A DNA stretch of 64,000 nucleotides from Fratercula arctica (lineage: Eukaryota > Chordata > Aves > Charadriiformes > Alcidae). The translations under genes and the position numbers were made by a program. A model generated the notes under the pieces. That model made no database searches and was not told the DNA's origin. It saw only the letters and a list, made by a program, of their open reading frames with translations. Of the stretch, positions 23,893 through 36,869 are shown piece by piece; position 1 is the first letter of the stretch; each line of letters starts with the position of its first letter. The DNA lies in NCBI GenBank assembly GCA_947846985.1, contig CANTUZ010000025.1, positions 6,074,100 through 6,138,099 on the forward strand. Reading direction: 5' to 3'.

Positions 23893-24496
23893 TGGAACCT
23901 GAATATACACAAGTCTATGGCACCCGATGAGATGCACCCCAGAGTCCTGAGGGAATTGGCTGATGTAGTCACCAAGCCACTCTCCATGATATTTGAAAAG
24001 TCATGGCAGTCAGGTGAAGTCCCTGGTGACTGGAAAAAGGGAAACATCGCACCCATTTTTAAAAAGGGTAGAAAGGAGGACCCTGGGAACTACCGCCCTG
24101 TCAGCCTCACCTCTCTGCCTGGGAAGATCATGGAACAGATCCTCCTAGAAGCTATGCTAAGGCACATGGAAGACATGGAGGTGATTCGAGACAGCCAGCA
24201 TGGCTTCACCAGGGGCAAGTCCTGCCTGACCAACCTAGTGGCTTTCTGCAACAGAGTAACTGCATCAGTTGACAAGGTGAGAGCTACGGATATCATCTGT
24301 CTGGACTTCTGCAAGGCCTTTGACACGGTCCCCCACAACATCCTTCTCTCTAAGTTGGAGAGATACGGATTTGATGGGTGGACTGTTCGGTGGATAAGGA
24401 ACTGGCTGGATGGTCGCATCCAGAGGGTGGTGGTCAATGGCTCGATGTCCACATGGAGAGGGGTGACAAGTGGTGTCCCTCAGGGATCTGTACTGG
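23893..24496 (+). mobile_element. CR1 LINE, + strand, first half (RT), split by a solo LTR
   Basis: The 23917-24504 frame encodes CR1 [69 protein letters not shown] and GVPQGSVL. The remainder ([11 protein letters not shown], then the C-terminal domain) continues at 25137 after the LTR insertion. It is truncated at the 5' end: no endonuclease. Confidence 0.92.
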
Positions 24497-25136
24497 TGAA
24501 GTAGGGTTTGATATATTAAAGCTGTAAACTAATTGAAGTAGGGGCTTAATATATTAGAACTGTAAATTAGAGTAGGAGCTTGATTTAGGAGACTGGGCGT
24601 CTTAAGGCTGTACAAAGAGCAGATGCAACAGTTGTAGTACTAAATGTCAGAACTTATCTCTTATTTTTTAAGAAAGAATGCTTTAGGACAATATAACCTT
24701 GTAGTAGAAGCTTCTCTCTCAAAACAAGGGGCCCAGGGTTACTGAGGAATGCAGAGACTAGTCAAAACTAACATTTTTGATGCGCCAGCAAGAATAAAGA
24801 AGTAGAGCAGAGGCCTGCAGTTCACCCAGAAGTCACAACGATGAACAGGAGTGGAGGAAGTAAATGACCACCAGATGTCTCTGAAGACCACCGAGAGACT
24901 CTAGTGCGCATGCAGGAGTGGGCAGTAACCTGTAAAAATGAGGTAATGAATAGGTAATCATTTCTTGGAAAACTAGTGAATATGCATACATAGTCTGTAT
25001 TTAAACTGTACGTCTAAATCAGTCGGCGTGCACATTAGGTGGACCAATCCCCTGTGCGCCCGGCGCTGCAATAAAGAATACCTGCTTAAAAGTCACCAAG
25101 GCTATTGAGTCTTAACTTCGGCATTTCACGGCATCA
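24497..25136 (+). mobile_element. Solo LTR of the provirus-E family inside CR1
   Basis: 640 bp starting TGAAGTAGGGTTTG and ending CACGGCATCA. It is nearly identical to the 5' LTR of provirus E (48095-48728), apart from scattered substitutions and a small indel near 24910. The insertion splits CR1 RT, and ctgg flanks both sides, consistent with a 4-bp target duplication as in gammaretroviruses. An AATAAA signal lies at about 25072. Confidence 0.92.
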
Positions 25137-26095
25137 CTGGGACCGGTGCTGTTCAACATCTTCATCAATGACATGGTGGGATCAAGTGCACCCTCAGTGA
25201 GTTTGCTGCCGACACTAAGCTGAGTGGTGCGGTCGATGTGCCAGAGGGACGGGATGTTGTCCAGAGGGACCTGGACAAGCTAGAGAGGTAGGCCCGAGCA
25301 AACCTTATGAAGTTCAACAAGGCCAAGTGCAAGGTCCTACACTTGGGTCGGCACAATCCTCATTATCGATACAGGCTGGGGGATGTCGTGATAGAGAGCA
25401 GCCCTGCGGAAAAGGACTTGGGGGTACTGGTGGATGAAAAGCTGGACATGAGCCAACAATGTGCGCTTGCAGCCCAGAAGGCCAATCGCCTCCTGGGCTG
25501 CATCAAAAGAACTGTGGCCAGCAGATTGAGAGAGGTGATTCTGCCCCTCTACTCTGCTCTCATGAGACCCCACCTGGAGTACTGCGTCCACCTCTGGAGC
25601 CCTCAGCACAAGAAGGACATGGACCTGTCGGAGCGGGTCCAGAGGAGGGCCACAAAGATGATCAGAGGGCTGGAGCACCTCTCCTATGAGGACAGGCTGA
25701 GAGAGTTGGGGTTGTTCAGCCTGGAGAAGAGAAGGCTCCGGGGAGACCTTATAGCGGCCTTCCAGTACCTGAAGGGGACCTACAAGAAAGCTGGGGAGGG
25801 GCTGTTTGCAAGGGCATGTAGCGATAGGACGAGGGGCAATGGTTTTAAACTGGAGCAGGGTAGGTTTAGATTAGACATTAGGAAGAAGTTCTTTACAATG
25901 AGGGCGGTGAGACACTGGAACAGGTTGCCCAGAGAGGTGATGGAGGCCCCATCCCTGGAGACATTCAAGGCCAGGCTTGATGAGGCTCTGAGCAATCTGG
26001 TCTAGTTGAAGATGTCCCTGCTTACTGCAGGGGGGTTGGACTAGATGACCTTTAAAGGTCCCTTCCAACCCAACACATTCTATGATTCTATGATT
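25137..26095 (+). mobile_element. CR1 LINE, + strand, second half with 3' tail
   Basis: It continues the RT from the LTR junction ([11 protein letters not shown]), with a frameshift and stops before 25307. A 232-codon open frame (25307-26005) then encodes the ORF2 C-terminus ([42 protein letters not shown]). It ends with the CR1 3' UTR and two ATTCTATGATTC-type tail units at about 26078-26095. Confidence 0.92.
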
Positions 26096-26096
26096 G

Positions 26097-26392
26097 TTCT
26101 CCAGACCCTAGTCCTACTCGCCACACTGTTCCTGATGCAGGCCAGGATGCTGTTGGCTGCCTTGGCCACCTGGGCACACTGCTGGCTCATATTCAGCCAG
26201 CAGTCGACCAACACCCCCAGGTCCTTTTCTGCCAGGCGGCTCTCCAGCCACTCTCCCCCAAGCCTGTAGCATTGCATGGGGTTGTTGTGACCCAAGTGCA
26301 GGACCCGGCACTTGGCCTTGTTGAACCTCATGCCATTGGCCTTGGCCCATCGATCCAGCCTGTCCAGATCCCTCTGCAAAGCCTTTCTACCC
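26097..26392 (-). mobile_element. CR1 internal fragment, minus strand
   Basis: The minus-strand frame 26080-26379 encodes a CR1 ORF2 mid/C-terminal segment ([20 protein letters not shown], ECCxxx-proximal CALAA-like block). Both ends are truncated. It abuts the tail of the preceding + strand CR1, so the two are tail to 3'-truncated end. Confidence 0.85.
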
Positions 26393-27133
26393 TCATTTCC
26401 TTTTTATGGCACATACATTATCACAGTATCTCAGCACTTCAGCATCTGAGCTGCATTTATCCTCAAAATGTGCTGTGAACAGGGAAGCATTTTTATCCTT
26501 ACATTTTTTAAAGAATTAAGAATTGCCAGGAAGCTATTAAGTGACTTTCTGAAGATCACAGAGCTATTGCAGGCCAGGAAATCCTAAATCTGAAACTCAT
26601 ATGGTAACAATTATACCATCCTTCCTCTAAGACCCTGTAAAGAGATACTTTCTAGCAGCGAGGGACTGCCTTACCAACATGCTGATAACATATGAATGAA
26701 TTTGCCTTATGGGCCTGGTGTGACTTGGCAGAGCACTTGGGCAGTACTTCCAGCTGGAAGTGTGAGTGCTTTTGTCTTTGGAAACTTCGCTTTTGAACAC
26801 AGCCATTCTGTGGAAGGAAACTTATATTTCCTCCATGTTTCTGTTCCTGGGGAAATGTGGTTGGAGGCAGTAAGCAGCAACAAAAGCTTTGGTGCATTTT
26901 CACTAGGCTGTAGACATAGGCGTGAGACATTTTCCGTGCATTGCATCATATTTGCTGGCTGCACTTTTATTATGTCCTGATGACCCTGAAGCAGCAAAGG
27001 TGCATTTGTTCGCCCCCTCTTGTCAGGAAGAAGCAGAAGTAGTCACCGATTTGAATGGTCACAATCATCTGTTTTCCAGGTCTGGTTTCAGAAAACATAG
27101 CTCACCAAGATTTTCTGAGACACCCTTTGGATG
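26393..27133. other. No gene recognised
   Basis: About 0.74 kb without a recognisable exon or repeat. A short frame ending LLAALLLCP near 26960 was considered as SLC30A5 but not accepted. Confidence 0.45.
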
Positions 27134-27865
27134 TGTCGTGGTTTGGGCCAGACTGGCAACTGAAACAAATGACAGATGTGCTCCGCCGGCTCTCCTGGAA
27201 GGGAGAGGAGAAACAGGGAGAAAGAGACAGATGAGTTTAGAAAAAACTAAACTACTTTAATGAAATATTAATAATAAAATAAAAAGAAAATAATACAATA
27301 TATACAAAACCGTATCAAGCTCCCAGGATGACGATCACATCACCTGCAGGCACTGTGAAAGTCCGAGACTGGACTCAGCAACGGACGGGAGCTGAACTCA
27401 GGAACTGGATTCAAGAACGCACAGATCGGAGTCAAAGGCAGACGAACAGAGTCCTCCTTGGACGCCGGCCATTGAAGAAAGAAGGCTGATCCTTTGATCC
27501 CTCAGCTTTTATACAGAGCATGAAGCAGATGGGATGGAATACCCCTGTTGGTCAGTTTTGGGTCACCTGTCCTGTCCGCTCCTCCCCGCAGGTGCGACCC
27601 CTCTATGCTTTTCTGCTTCCAACCCTCCAACGGGGCATATAACAAAGTTAGGTGACCTTGGTTGTTACAGCAATAAGTATAAGCAAGAGTCTCTCTGCAT
27701 ATCATTCTCTGGCATAAATTAGAAACAATCAGCACTTATGTCTCTGGGAGCGAACAGTGTCTGAACAATATGCTGTTAATTTCGGAGTGTTCAGTTAGTT
27801 AGAAGAGGCTTAGCTGCAAGACAAAATTACTGAAGAGAAAATTGGTTTTACCTCAAACCAGGACA
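27134..27865 (-). repeat. 3' LTR of ERVL element C (732 bp)
   Basis: On the + strand it starts TGTCGTGGTTTGGGCCAGAC and ends ACCTCAAACCAGGACA. Related copies are at 61068-61748 (+), 46839-46966 (-) and 47848-48094 (-). The complement of the purine-rich tract (GGAATAAGGGGTGGAA) lies at 27866-27881, next to the LTR edge as expected. Confidence 0.85.
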
Positions 27866-28229
27866 TTCCACCCCTTATTCCATACCATTTGCATCGTGCT
27901 CAGATCACTATTACTATTATCTATCAAATCTATACACACACACATATATATACAGATAAACACAGATCACTCATTTATGATTTATCTTTATACACAAAAG
28001 TTCATTAAGTCCATTTAGTTCATAATTGCAGGATTTGATCTATCACAGCAAAGTCTCAGGACAGGAAAGATCGTATGAAATTCATTGTGGTTCGTGCCCA
28101 CGGGTAGCATGCTCATCTTGAAGAGTTTTCTGGACGCCACTTGATGAAGCTAGCTCAGGTCTCATCACTACTATGTTATCCTGAAAAACACTTATTGAAC
28201 ACTGTTAGTATTATGCAGCAATCAACATC

Positions 28230-30771
28230 ATACAGCTCAGAATTGAGTATTCCCTCCGAGGATTAAATTTCCTTGAGGTATACATTGAACTTCTCCATTC
28301 TCCATCATCACCCACCAAGTACATCCAGGTCCTTGAGCAAAAACAGTCCCACGAATGGGTTTGCCTTTGCCTGAGGCAGGAAAAACCCAGTTTTCCCCAG
28401 CATATTCCTTTCATGCACCACAGGGGCTTTATCCCCTCCTACTGTATGTAAAAGGTAGATTAAGCAGGACCAGCTCGATTGATAGATCCCCTGGTGTTGC
28501 GCTAAATGCTTGTCCCAATTTTTAGAAGTTCCACCTCTCATTGCCTTCAGGGTAGTTTTTAACAATCCATTGTATAGCTCAATTTTCCCAGAAGCTGGTG
28601 CATGATAGGAGATATGATATACCCACTCAGTGACTCAATGTTCTTTGGCCCAGTTGCTTATAAGATTGTTTTTGAAATGAGTCCCATTGTCTGACTCAAT
28701 TCTTTCTGGAGTACCATGTAGCCACAAGACTTGCCTTTCAAGGCCCAGGATGGTATTTCGGGCAGTGGCATGGGGCACGGCATAGGTTTCCAACCATCTG
28801 GTGCTTCCTTCCACCATTGTAAGCACACAGCGCTTACTCTGGCGGGTTTGAGGGAGTGCGATATAGTCAATTTGCCAGGCCTCCCCATACTTATATGTTA
28901 ACCATCATCCCCGATACCACAAAGGTTTTAACCTTTTAGCTTGTTTGATTTCAGCGTGTGTAAGGGATAATAGAGGATGGTCCGAGTGAGACATGACGGA
29001 AAATTACTGGTTGAACCAAACCCAGTATACGTGCCGAGGAAAAAAAAAGGAACTCGGTACTATTGTTGCAAAAACTATGTGTGTATCCATGAGAACGCGA
29101 CCTTCAAAGAAGAAAACAAGAAGGGAGTGCAACAGTGTGCTCACGTATCAGAAAGCTGCTGTTAGCAAAGCTGGATCATGAGCCTGGTGAGGCTCGCTGC
29201 ATGCGCTGGCCACGCGTGCAGCGACTCTAGCCTGTACTTTTCCACTCAATGCGGTGCAGGATACAAGGGGGCTGTCTTGGGGCGGAGAGAGAGAGAGACA
29301 TGAGCGCACTTTGAAGCTACAGGGGACGCCCTGAAGGCACTGTGCCTATCTCCCTCTGCCGTACCGACGTGGCTCCACTTCATCCTGCTGCTCGGCGGTG
29401 CTACTATGATCTATGGGTGGGTAAGACTCTCCTAAGTAACTTTTGGGAACTGCTTAGCAAGGCTTCACAATAAAGCTGAGTTAACTTTTTTTTGTTTTCA
29501 TGTGGGCTCCGGTTTGTACGTTGGAATCTCTCTAAAAAGAACCCGTTACAGCATGTTTTACAATAGCGAATAACCTGCGCAATAGTATCCATGGTTAAAT
29601 CCACCCCTCGGTCACAGACCCATTTATATGTTGCATCCCTTCCTTGATGACCTGAAGTATCATGAGTCCACCAAGCTAAAAACATTTCACCTTTATGTTC
29701 CCAGTCCAAACCTGTCTGGAAAATCTTAGCTGCCTAGTCTACTTGCTGATTGTTTCGATGTTCCTCAGTGGCCCGACTCATGGGTACGTGGGCATCTACA
29801 TGGCGTACCTTTATAACTAGTTTCCCTAGCCGGTCAGCAATATCTTGCCATAATTCAGCAGCCCAGATGGGTTTACCTCTGCATTGCCAGTTGCTCTGCT
29901 TCCACTGGCGACGCCCATCTTGCTATTTAATTCCCAAGAACTGGATCTCTCCTGCAGGCCCCTTGACCTTACCTCTTCTTACAGCAAAACCCACTTTCAG
30001 AAGAATCTTGACTATTTTCTTACCTTTCTTGAAAACTTCTTCTGCTGTATTACCCCACACAATGATGTCATCAATGTATTGCAGGTGTTCTGGAGCTCCA
30101 CCCTTCTCCAGTGCAGGCTGGATCAGTCCATGGCAAAGAGTAGGGCTGTGTTTCCACCCCTGGGACAGTCAATTCCAGGTGTACTGGATGCCTCCCCAGG
30201 TGAAAGGAAACTGTGGCCTGCACTCTGCTGCCAAAGGAAGAGAAAAAAATGCATTAGCAATGTCAATTGTAGCATACCACTTGGTTGTCTCTGACTCCAG
30301 TTCATACTGCAGTTCTAGCATGTCTGGCACAGCAGCACTCAGTGGTGGTGTGACTTCATTCAGGCCACGATAGTCTACTGTTAGCCGCCAGTCTCCATCA
30401 GACTTTCGCACTGACCATATAGGGCTGTTAAAGGGTGAGCGAGTCTTGCTGATCACTCCTTGGGTCTCCAGCTGACGAATCAGGTTCTGGATGGGAATCA
30501 GGGAATCTCGGTTGGTGTGATACTGTCGCCGATGCACTGTGGCAGTACCAATTGGCACCTGCTGTTCTTTAACCTTCAGCAGTCCCACCACAGAAGGGTC
30601 ATCTGAAAGGCCAGGTAAGGTAGACAGCTGTGTAATGTCCTCAGTCTCTACAGCTGCCATACCAAAAGCCCACCAATATCCTTTCAGTCTTTGAAATAGC
30701 CTTTCTTGAGGTAGTCTATGCCAAGGATGCATGGAGCATCTGGACCAGTCACAATGGGGTGCTTCTCCCAT
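28230..30771 (-). pseudogene. pol: ERVL element C pol, broken and internally deleted
   Basis: The RT frame 30169-30771 contains the fingers block (HRRQYHTNRDSLIP, SPFNSPIW, DYRGLNEVTPP) and the start of the palm. The palm with a YIDDI-type segment continues in another frame down to about 29920. Near 29909 the sequence jumps from the RT thumb directly to the end of RNase H (QWKQSNWQC-like), a loss of roughly 1 kb relative to element D. Integrase follows in fragments (29404-29709, then 28658-28888 and 28308-28565) around the nested solo LTR. It has multiple stops and frameshifts and is non-functional. Confidence 0.85.
28959..29550 (+). mobile_element. Solo LTR nested in ERVL C integrase (592 bp)
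   Basis: It begins TGTAAGGGATAATAGAGG and ends GAACCCGTTACA. It is flanked by gcgtg (left) and gcatg (right), a 5-bp target duplication with one difference. It has an AATAAA signal near 29470. It is the same family as 20537-21152, in opposite orientation relative to the window but again inside an ERVL integrase. Confidence 0.9.
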
Positions 30772-30956
30772 TTATTCCCATTTAGGATCACTTGGGCCTC
30801 CAAAACAGTCAGTTCTTGAGATCCCCCTGTCACTCCAGCAATAATGACAGATTCTGTCCCTTTATGATTCGATGGCAATAGGGTACACCATGCACCAGTG
30901 TCCACCAAGGCTTTATACTTTTGTGTCTCTAATGTGACAGGCCATCGAATCCACAC
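30684..30956 (-). pseudogene. pro: ERVL element C retropepsin
   Basis: A 90-codon minus frame with the aspartic protease active site (ALVDTGAWCTLLP), a flap-like glycine region and the C-terminal ILGIDYL motif that matches the GRD/GID helix region of retropepsins. It is upstream of and partly overlaps the RT frame. The frame itself is open, but the flanking gag-pro-pol frame is broken. Confidence 0.8.
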
Positions 30957-31139
30957 AGTCCAGTAAAATGGATTATACCTGTCCTCCTCCTGGGTGGAGG
31001 CAGGGCCCCTCTAATGTTGTTCTCAACATCTACATTTAGCAGATGAGTTCCTAACTGTATTGGAGAATGGCTCACTGTAGGTCGAAGCAGCCACCCTCCT
31101 GGAAGAATTCTCTCTTTCATCTGTTTTACCTTGCAACTC

Positions 31140-32110
31140 AAGTACTCGTGCCTGTAGGGCAGAGGTAGGTTTTCTATCTCACTTCCTCACGTCCTCTCCA
31201 TAGTTGCAGAGGCAAAATGACAGGATATCCCAGAGCGGGTTCTGTTTTTCTTGAGTTGTTCTAGTAGGAGGGCATCTTCTCCTAACGGCTGCAACGTGGG
31301 TCCATGCAGGGGAAGTGTGACATTCTTCCTCCATCCTGGACGGTTTATCAAACAGTTTCTCATTTTTCTTATCCATTTTCTTGTTTTGCTCGGTCATTTT
31401 CTCAGTCATTTTCTCATTTTGCCTTTACAGCTGATACCAGTTGCCTCCAGAGAGTGAGTGTTTGTCTTTCTCCCAATTGCTTTATTGATACCTCCATCTC
31501 TGGCCAGGTTTTCCAACTTATCTACCTTTTAAGTCTATGGTATCAGCCCCATTGTCCCAGCATCCGAGCAACCAGGAGATAAGTGTCTCCCCTTAACGAT
31601 GGCTAAAATCCTTCCTCATATTTCGCAAATCCTTCATAGAGAAGGATTTAACGATTATCTCTGCATCTGAGTCCTCCCCCTGCGTTGACACTGCCTGAGA
31701 AGGACCCTTTCTTTTATCTGCTTTAGACGGACCCTTTCCTTTGCTTTAGAAGGACCCTCTCCTGGATCTTCATCAGAAGAACTCTCTCCCATGCTCTCTG
31801 GCTTGAGCTGGTCTTTGTCGTAAGGGGCAGGGGAACGAGCTGACCTCCTTTTCTGCTTCCGGGGCAACTTGTACCGGTTCTGATGGGATTTGAGTAGCAG
31901 TGGTACTTGTTGAAGCAGCTGGAGTTACTTTTGCCAGTACAGGCAATGGAGTGGCTTGTACCGGTACAGGTGGTGGAGTAACTTGTGCCAGTATGGGCTG
32001 TGGAGTGGCTTGTGCTGGTGCAGGCTGCAGAGGGTCTTGTGCTAGTGAATGTTGCGGAGGGGCTTCTGCTGGTGCAGGCTGCGGAAGGGCTTGTGCCTCA
32101 AACCAGGACA
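31140..32110 (-). pseudogene. gag: ERVL element C gag remnant with proline-rich repeats
   Basis: The minus frame 31773-32117 is dominated by imperfect ~10-residue repeats (APAQATPQPI, PVPVQATPLP-like), followed by an acidic/basic linker (31655-31867) and further gag-like sequence (31179-31409, with a run of EK and K residues). There is no zinc knuckle, consistent with ERVL. Assignment rests on position upstream of the protease plus composition. Confidence 0.6.
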
Positions 32111-32335
32111 AGGGCATCCAGCATGAAGCTGTTCATCTAGAAGATAAAATCTTTCTCCAGCCATTCACTCAAAGGGTAAATGTAGAGCTTCAGAGAGGGT
32201 CTTTGTTAATCAGTATCTTAGTGGACCACGCTTGGCCATACAGCACTAAGCTGTATGTCTAAGGCAATAGAAACAAGGGAGCGATAACCCTGTCCTCTGA
32301 ATGTTTCGGCTTTATGACGTGAACTGTGGTTCATA
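32111..32335. other. Unassigned sequence including left copy of a long direct repeat
   Basis: The segment 32279-32330 (GAGCGATAACC ... GAACTGTGGT) recurs in decayed form at 32944-32985, on the other side of the CR1. The rest is unrecognised. Confidence 0.6.
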
Positions 32336-32943
32336 CCACTGGCCTTGGCCCATCGATCCAGCCTGTCCAGGTCCCTCTGTAGAGCCTTCCTACCCTCAAG
32401 CAGGTGGACACTCCCACCTAGTTTGGTGTCGTCTGCGAACTTACTGAGGGTGCACTCAATCCCCTCATCCAGATCATTGATAAAGATATTAAACAAAACT
32501 GGCCCCAAAACTGAGCCCTGAGGGACACCACCGGTGACCGGCCGCCAAGAGGATTTCACCCCATTAATCACAACTCTCTGGGCACGGCCATCCAGCCAGC
32601 TTTTAACCCAGTGAAGAGTACACTTGTCTATGCCATGATTCGCCAGCTTCTCCAGGAGAATGCTGTGGGGGACGGTGTCAAAGGCCTTACCAAAGTCCAG
32701 ATAGACAACTTCCACAGCCTTCCCCACATCCAGAAGGCGGGTCACATGGTCATAGAAAGTGATCAGGTTGGTCAAGCAGGACCTCCCTTTCCTAAACCCA
32801 TGCTGTCTGGCCCTGATCCCTTGGCTGCCCTGCACTTGCCGTGAGAGCTCACTCAAGATGATCCTCTCCATGATCTTTCCTGGTACTGAGGTCAGGCTGA
32901 CAGGCCTGTAGTTCCCCAGATCCTCCTTCCGACCCTTCTTTTA
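32336..32943 (-). mobile_element. CR1 LINE fragment, minus strand (RT palm)
   Basis: The minus frame 32218-32871 encodes CR1 RT including the catalytic FADD motif ([10 protein letters not shown]), [33 protein letters not shown] and the [12 protein letters not shown] block. It is truncated at both ends with no 3' tail. It is flanked by an imperfect direct repeat of about 42-52 bp. Confidence 0.92.
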
Positions 32944-33648
32944 GAGCGATAATCAATGTTTCAGCTTTATGATGTGAATTGTGGTGAAGAGAAGTCATCT
33001 GACTTTCCAAAAAAAGAATGTGATAGCTGTATTTGGCTTCAGAAGATGAATTGTAATAATAATTTTTAGCTGTAGATCTCAGTGTTTTCCAAGATGATGA
33101 ATACCAAAATTGCAGTGTTTTAAGTCAGGGTGGTGAAAGCTCAGGGAGATGGGATTTCATAGTTACTTCTGTCCCTTCCTCACAAAAGCACTGCGCAGCT
33201 CTGCTTTCTCAGAGCCTTTGCACAGTGCTCTAGCCTTTACCTCCCCTGAGACAAAATTCTACAGTTTGTCCACTAGATCTTGTTTATAGCTACTTGGTAC
33301 TACAAAGTATTAAATCATCAGGCTTTAGCAGCTATGCATTCTGGCAGGCAGAAATACACTATGAAGAAGAAAGCAGTCATACTTGAAGTTCGTAAGGTAC
33401 AGGTTTCTAGCTTGTTACAGTGGTGATTTGCCCTGTGTTATCTGGTAAATACAAAAACTGGAATAAATATAAAATTATATTGTCAAGGTCACTTTTTCAA
33501 AAAATGTGTTTTTCTCATGTTTTTCTTACTTAACTAAAATATGCTTACATTGATCAGGAAGGGGGGGAGGGAGGGGGCTGATTTCCTGGAATTTTTTACA
33601 TTAATCTGTTACAGCATATTATAAAATTTTAATTTGTTTTTTTTATAG
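32944..33648. other. Intron-like sequence upstream of SLC30A5 exon remnant
   Basis: It begins with the right copy of the direct repeat (32944-32985). No further exon of SLC30A5 was found here. A purine run (GGAAGGGGGGGAGGGAGGGGG) lies near 33558. Confidence 0.5.
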
Positions 33649-36696
<3,048 letters not shown>

Positions 36697-36869
36697 GTAA
36701 GTGCTTGGGTTTTTTTCAAACCTAATCACAGTAGTACATACACAGTACAGTAAAAAGAGTTATTCTTTAAAAGGTTACCATCATTGATTGCTTTTAAAGT
36801 AACCCTTGATACAGTAGTTTCATTAAATGGAATGTTAAAATAGAAGATTCTTATTTTATTAGTGATAAG
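36697..36869. other. Remnant of SLC30A5 intron
   Basis: It starts with a good splice donor (GTAAGTG) and runs into a CR1 at about 36870. No further exon follows. Confidence 0.6.

Larger units (their letters stand above)
27134..32110 (-). mobile_element. ERVL-like element C, minus strand
   Basis: Reading leftward: proline-rich gag, protease, RT, a deleted RNase H region, integrase, polypurine tract and a 732-bp 3' LTR. The 5' LTR is absent except for a possible 15-bp scar at 32096-32110. It belongs to the same broad group as elements B and D but has a different LTR family. It carries a nested solo LTR at 28959-29550. No env. Confidence 0.85.

Noticed and set aside
26922..27000. Possible SLC30A5 exon (frame with LLAALLLCP)
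   Set aside because: Only a handful of residues resemble the LLLCP region. The flanking residues differ, and no splice signals are in the right phase.
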